From NCBI GenBank assembly GCA_964387685.1, contig CAYLXK010000006.1, forward strand, positions 1 to 64,000: a stretch of DNA of 64,000 bases. The letters run 5' to 3'. Position 1 is the stretch's first letter; each line of letters starts with the position of its first letter. Source of the DNA: Bryobacter sp964387685. Its GTDB lineage: Bacteria > Acidobacteriota > Terriglobia > Bryobacterales > Bryobacteraceae. Below the pieces are notes generated by a model, which worked only from the letters and a program-made list of their open reading frames with translations, ran no database searches and was not told where the DNA came from. Positions 60,257 to 64,000 of this stretch are shown here, in pieces. The translations under genes and the position numbers were made by a program.

Positions 60257-61642
60257 TTAGAGGCCGCTGGAATCGGATTGGGGTTTGGCGGGAGCGAGGC
60301 TGAGAGCCATGGCGGCCCAGGCGGTGCCGGAGGCGGAGCTCCATTGATCGCGGCCGTGGGGGAAGCCGCTGTCTTTGAGGGGCTGGAAGGGGAAGGCGCG
60401 GGTGCGGACGTGCCAGGAGCCATCGGGGAATTGGGTGCGAAGGAGGAATTGCGTGCCGCGCTGGAAGGCGGGGTCGGTGGCGGTGAGGAGGCCGGCGGTG
60501 TAGAGCGCGTAGAGGGCTTGGCCGGTGGCGTAGGCGTCGGATTCGAGGGTGGGCAATTGAGCCCAGCCGCCATCGGGACGTTGTTCGGCGAGTAGGAGGC
60601 GGGCGGCGGCTTTAGCGTCGGCTTTCGACCATGCCAGGCCCAGAACCTGCATCGCGCGTTCTTCATTGGTGTGGGCGGGGGCGGCGGCGAGCCAAGCGCC
60701 GGCATTCGCGACGGCGGCTTCGGGGTTCTTGCCGTAAACTTGCAGGGCACGCAGGCTGAGGGCGGTGGCGGTGATGTCGCTCGATTCCATCGGGGGGCGG
60801 CCCGGGAAGGAGGGGAAGCTGCCATCGGGGCGTTGTTTCGCGGCGATGAGGTGCGTGGCGGCGGCGGTGTATTCATCGGGCTGGTAGCCTTCGGCAAAGA
60901 GGCCGAGGAGGATGTAGCTGATGCTGATGGGGGGATCGGGGATGCGGTCGGAGGCATTGAGCATGGCGGGCATCATCATCTTGAGACCGGCCTGGACGCC
61001 GGCGACTTGTTGTTTGGCCACGTCTTCGTTGACGGCATAGCCGCGGGTGCGAGCGAGGGCATTGGCCATCTGCGGCAGGGATTGATGGTGGCAGGAGGTG
61101 CAGCCGGAGACGCGGATGAACTGCGGGCCGGATTTTTGCATAAGGGAAATGGCGGATTCGACAGCCTTCTTGTGGGGGTCGGCGGGGGCGGCGCCGGCTT
61201 CGAGCAGGGCGGCGACGATGGGCGTGTGGCCGCGGCGCTGGGCCCAATCGAGGGCGGATTCGCCGAGGGCGTTTTTGGCATGCGGGTCTACGCCGAGCTT
61301 GAGGAGTTCCTTCACTAATTGGGGGTTGCCGCTTTCGTGGGCGGCGGCCCACATCAGGGTGGTGGAGCCGGCGGCGGCGGTCGACTTCACGTCTGCGCCT
61401 TTTTCGACGAGGGCGCGGAAAGCTTCGAGATTGGCGCGCAGGAGGGGGAAGAAGATGGGCGAGAAGCCAACGAGGTTGCCTTCGTTGGGATTGGCGCCGG
61501 CGGCGAGGAGGCGTTTTACTTCGGCGGTATCGTTGCGGTAAAGCGCGCCGATGAGGGGGGTGGGCGGGGTGAAGTCGGGCGCCTGGGCAAAGAGGGAGGC
61601 GCTTGCGAACAGGGCAAGGGCGGATAACGGGATGATTTTCAT
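60257..61642 (-). CDS. Exported ankyrin-repeat / CxxCH / terpene-cyclase-like toroid protein
   Basis: A 461-residue protein started at ATG 61642 (signal MKIIPLSALALFASASLFAQ). Residues about 25-150 form four ankyrin repeats (LIGALYRNDTAEVKRLLAAGANPNEGN, LLKLGVDPHAKNALGESALDWAQRRGHTPIVAALLEAGA). A heme-c-like CTSCH motif follows at residues 181-185. Residues about 200-450 are alpha-alpha barrel repeats with QW-like motifs (QRPDGSFPSF, QRPDGGWAQLP, FPDGSWHVRTR), as in squalene-hopene cyclases and prenyltransferase-like toroids. The catalytic DxDD of cyclases is not seen, so an enzymatic cyclase role is unlikely. Confidence 0.85.
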   Translation of the reverse strand: MKIIPLSALALFASASLFAQAPDFTPPTPLIGALYRNDTAEVKRLLAAGANPNEGNLVGFSPIFFPLLRANLEAFRALVEKGADVKSTAAAGSTTLMWAAAHESGNPQLVKELLKLGVDPHAKNALGESALDWAQRRGHTPIVAALLEAGAAPADPHKKAVESAISLMQKSGPQFIRVSGCTSCHHQSLPQMANALARTRGYAVNEDVAKQQVAGVQAGLKMMMPAMLNASDRIPDPPISISYILLGLFAEGYQPDEYTAAATHLIAAKQRPDGSFPSFPGRPPMESSDITATALSLRALQVYGKNPEAAVANAGAWLAAAPAHTNEERAMQVLGLAWSKADAKAAARLLLAEQRPDGGWAQLPTLESDAYATGQALYALYTAGLLTATDPAFQRGTQFLLRTQFPDGSWHVRTRAFPFQPLKDSGFPHGRDQWSSASGTAWAAMALSLAPAKPQSDSSGL

Positions 61643-61810
61643 TGCGATGTCTCTCTGGACTAGCACGCGAGGAGAGGAGCGGGAAAAGCTCAATAATGCG
61701 TAGGCGTTTGCCCCTGCGATGGGAACTAGGGTAGAGTGTTGAGAGTTTTCTTACATTCCGGTTGCGGGGCCGGAAGAGGTGCCCGCACGTTGTGAAAGGT
61801 CTTTTCTCAA

Positions 61811-64000
61811 GTGAACATTTTCCTCAACGCCCCGTGCGCGCTGTGGCTGCAGGCCGCCCCTTCGACCGAAGGGAGCATGACGCAGAGCCAGACGACACTC
61901 TTCACCATATTGGGTCTCAGCGCATTGGGAATGCTGGTGGCGATCTATCTGGCGCGGAACGTGCTGAGCCAAGATGCGGGGACGCCGGAGATGCGCAAGA
62001 TTTCGGATGCCATCAAGGCGGGGGCGGAGGCATACATGAGCCGGCAGAACCGCACGATTGCGGGGCTGGCGGTGGTGCTGGCGCTGGTGATTTACCTGGC
62101 TTACATTTTTGGCAAGGGCGAATCGCAGTTGGCGGTGCGGATGACAATTAGCTTCCTGTTTGGGGCTTTGAGCTCCATGCTGGCGGGCTTCAGCGGGATG
62201 TGGGTGTCGATCCGGGCGAACATTCGCGTAGCGGCGGCGGCGAGGACTTCTCTGGGGGCGGCGATGCAGATTGCGCTGCGCGGAGGGGCGGTGACTGGCT
62301 TGGCGGTGACGTCGCTATCGGTATTCGGGGTAGGGATGTTGTTTGCGTATTTTGATGGGCTGACAAGGCCGGAGCAGGCGCCGGGACAGATTGTGGCGTT
62401 TGGATTTGGGGCCAGTTTTGTGGCGTTGTTTGCGCAGTTGGGCGGGGGGATTTATACGAAGGCGGCGGATGTGGGCGCGGACCTGGTGGGCAAGGTGGAG
62501 GCGGGGATCCCGGAGGACGACCCGCGGAATCCGGCGGTGATCGCCGACTTGGTGGGGGATAACGTGGGGGACTGCGCGGGACGCGGCGCAGACATTTTCG
62601 AATCGACGGCGGCGGAAAACATCGGCGCGATGATACTGGGCGTGAGTTTGTACAAGGTGTTTGGGATAAACGGCGTGATGTTTCCGCTGTATATGTGCGC
62701 ACTGGGGTTGGTGGCGTCGATTGTGGGTGTGTTCAGCGTGAAGTTGAGTAAAGAGACGGACGATCCGATGGACGCCTTGAACCGGGGTTTCTATGTGGCG
62801 AGCGCTTTTGCCGCGGGCGGCTTCTATCTGGCCGTGCAGCAGTTACTGGGCGGTAACATGTGGCTTTTTGGCGCGGGCGTAGTGGGCATTGTTACCAGCT
62901 TTCTGTTTGTGTTTTTGACGCAGTATTACACCGATCATAAGTACCGGCCGGTGCGATTTATTGCCGAGAGTTGCACGACGGGTCCGGCGACGACGATTAT
63001 CAGCGGGATTTCGGTTGGGCTGGAGTGCACGGGCCTAGTGACGCTGTCGATTTCGGCGGCGATTTTGGCGTCTTATTGGATGGGCGTGCAGGCGGCGCTA
63101 CCGGGGGTGTCGAGCCTGGCGAGCGGACTGTATGGAACGGCGATTGCGACGATGGGCGTGCTGTCGACGGCGGCGTATGTGCTGGCGATGGATACCTTTG
63201 GGCCGATTACAGATAACGCGGGCGGGATCGCGGAGATGTCCAAGCAGAGCCCCGAGGTGCGGCACCGGACGGACCTGCTGGATTCGGCGGGCAACACGAC
63301 GAAGGCCCTGACGAAGGGCTACGCGATTGGCAGCGCGGCGCTCGCGGCCTTCCTGCTGTTTAGCGCGTTTATCGACGAAGTGAAGATGATGATCGCCGCG
63401 CGTGACGGCATTGAGTTTGAGAAGGTGCCGTTTAGCGTGGATATCGGCCAAGTGCCCGTGTTTATTGGGGCGCTGCTGGGGGCGATGATGGTGTTTTTGT
63501 TTAGCTCGCTGGCGATCCAGGCGGTGGGCAAGGTGGCGCAGACGGTGATTAAGGAAGTGCGGCGGCAGTTCCGGGAGAAGCCGGGGATCATGCTGGGCAC
63601 GGAAGATCCGGATTATGGGCAATGCGTGGATATTGTGACAGCGGGGGCGCTGAAGGCGATGATCCTGCCGGGGCTGTTGCCGGTACTGGGTCCGGTGGTG
63701 ATTGGGCTGGCGTTCCGGCAGATGGCGCCGGCGGCGGACGGGACGCCGATGGGTGTGTGCGCGGTGGCGGCGATGCTGATGGTGGGGACGATCGCGGGGA
63801 TCTTGATGGCGACGTTTATGAATAACGGCGGGGGCGCGTGGGATAACGCGAAGAAGTATATCGAGCTGGGGCACCACGGCGGCAAGGGGAGCGAGGCGCA
63901 TAAGGCGAGCGTGGTGGGGGATACAGTGGGGGATCCGTTTAAAGATACGGCGGGGCCGAGTATCCACGTGCTGATTAAGTTGATTGCGACGATTACGCTG
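61811..64000 (+). CDS. hppA: K+-independent H+-translocating pyrophosphatase (partial at right edge)
   Basis: About 730 codons to the window end, essentially the whole enzyme. GTG 61811 and ATG 61877 are both in frame; the ATG gives a first helix (LFTILGLSALGMLVAIYLA) close to the family norm, the GTG adds 22 residues. The pyrophosphate site DVGADLVGKVEAGIPEDDP and NVGDCAGRGADIFES is intact, as is the C-terminal NAKKYIELG...GDTVGDPFKDTAGPS. The segment GNTTKALTKGYAIGS has Lys after GNTT, the mark of K+-independent enzymes. It couples PPi hydrolysis to proton export or uptake across the membrane. Confidence 0.97.
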   Translation, partial: MNIFLNAPCALWLQAAPSTEGSMTQSQTTLFTILGLSALGMLVAIYLARNVLSQDAGTPEMRKISDAIKAGAEAYMSRQNRTIAGLAVVLALVIYLAYIFGKGESQLAVRMTISFLFGALSSMLAGFSGMWVSIRANIRVAAAARTSLGAAMQIALRGGAVTGLAVTSLSVFGVGMLFAYFDGLTRPEQAPGQIVAFGFGASFVALFAQLGGGIYTKAADVGADLVGKVEAGIPEDDPRNPAVIADLVGDNVGDCAGRGADIFESTAAENIGAMILGVSLYKVFGINGVMFPLYMCALGLVASIVGVFSVKLSKETDDPMDALNRGFYVASAFAAGGFYLAVQQLLGGNMWLFGAGVVGIVTSFLFVFLTQYYTDHKYRPVRFIAESCTTGPATTIISGISVGLECTGLVTLSISAAILASYWMGVQAALPGVSSLASGLYGTAIATMGVLSTAAYVLAMDTFGPITDNAGGIAEMSKQSPEVRHRTDLLDSAGNTTKALTKGYAIGSAALAAFLLFSAFIDEVKMMIAARDGIEFEKVPFSVDIGQVPVFIGALLGAMMVFLFSSLAIQAVGKVAQTVIKEVRRQFREKPGIMLGTEDPDYGQCVDIVTAGALKAMILPGLLPVLGPVVIGLAFRQMAPAADGTPMGVCAVAAMLMVGTIAGILMATFMNNGGGAWDNAKKYIELGHHGGKGSEAHKASVVGDTVGDPFKDTAGPSIHVLIKLIATITL

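Noticed and set aside
60199..60957. N-terminal extension of the ADOP permease to 60957
   Set aside because: Pro/Ser/Ala-rich sequence out of frame with, but on the same strand as, the ankyrin gene; the permease proper starts MTSLRHTLRR at 60198.
1..64000. tRNA or rRNA genes and intact insertion sequences
   Set aside because: No tRNA-like T-loop/acceptor pattern, rRNA sequence or transposase was noticed on reading either strand; a covariance-model scan would be needed to be certain.

Overview
The window looks like a chromosome segment of an acidobacterium, most likely of the Solibacter/Bryobacterales group. This is inferred from gene content: an FG-GAP protein ending in a Solibacter-type C-terminal domain (TIGR03437-like), an 'acidobacterial duplicated orphan permease' (ADOP), a Ser/Thr kinase fused to a TolB-like propeller, several exported sulfatases, SGNH hydrolases and Gfo/Idh/MocA oxidoreductases, and high GC. 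No rRNA, tRNA or CRISPR array was seen. LAYOUT. 0.1-12.7 kb: polysaccharide or sulfate-ester scavenging genes (esterase/SMP-30 fusion, two FGly sulfatases, two SGNH hydrolases, an exported oxidoreductase) around yjbQ, with an outer-membrane-barrel candidate. 12.7-16.1 kb: an acyl-ACP thioesterase converging on a kinase-propeller protein. 16.2-20.4 kb: a tight plus-strand operon for cytochrome oxidase maturation (CtaA-like, CtaB heme O synthase, ABC ATPase and permease, SCO, DUF420). 20.4-24.9 kb: a minus-strand DUF4159 gene, then an operon of Zn-finger, TPR and Roadblock-like proteins. 25-32.9 kb: CBM9-like protein, FG-GAP protein, LpxL-like acyltransferase coupled to an FtsX-type permease. 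32.9-38.3 kb: GTP-dependent PEP carboxykinase, an atypical block with a frameshifted zinc metalloprotease and an exported partner, then a decayed second copy of the pckG 5' end. 38.3-46.7 kb: an RsbW/RsbV-like partner-switch pair with a strong terminator, hydrolase and GNAT pair, 3-methyladenine DNA glycosylase, thpR, plsY-gpsA, oxidoreductase, HEAT protein, OmpA-like protein. 46.7-50.7 kb: a minus-strand GMC oxidoreductase / gluconate-dehydrogenase subunit 3 / FG-GAP operon. 51-56.7 kb: the accessory hot spot, a decayed RHS (YD-repeat) polymorphic-toxin locus with a zincin C-terminal domain, ParDE and DUF433 modules, orphan exported ORFs and repeated RHS scraps. 56.7-64 kb: hypothetical exported protein, ADOP permease, ankyrin/toroid protein with a CxxCH motif, and a K+-independent H+-pyrophosphatase running off the right edge. 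HOW IT FITS. Three themes recur: exported catabolism of sulfated or esterified glycans; membrane bioenergetics (oxidase assembly, H+-PPase, PEPCK); and contact-dependent or toxin-antitoxin conflict modules. Two separate atypical blocks (34.7-37.9 and 51-56.7 kb) each carry an HExxH protein followed closely by an exported partner ORF. On the plus strand, C exceeds G across about 1-45 kb and G exceeds C across about 47-64 kb irrespective of gene strand, so the window contains a GC-skew switch near 46 kb.
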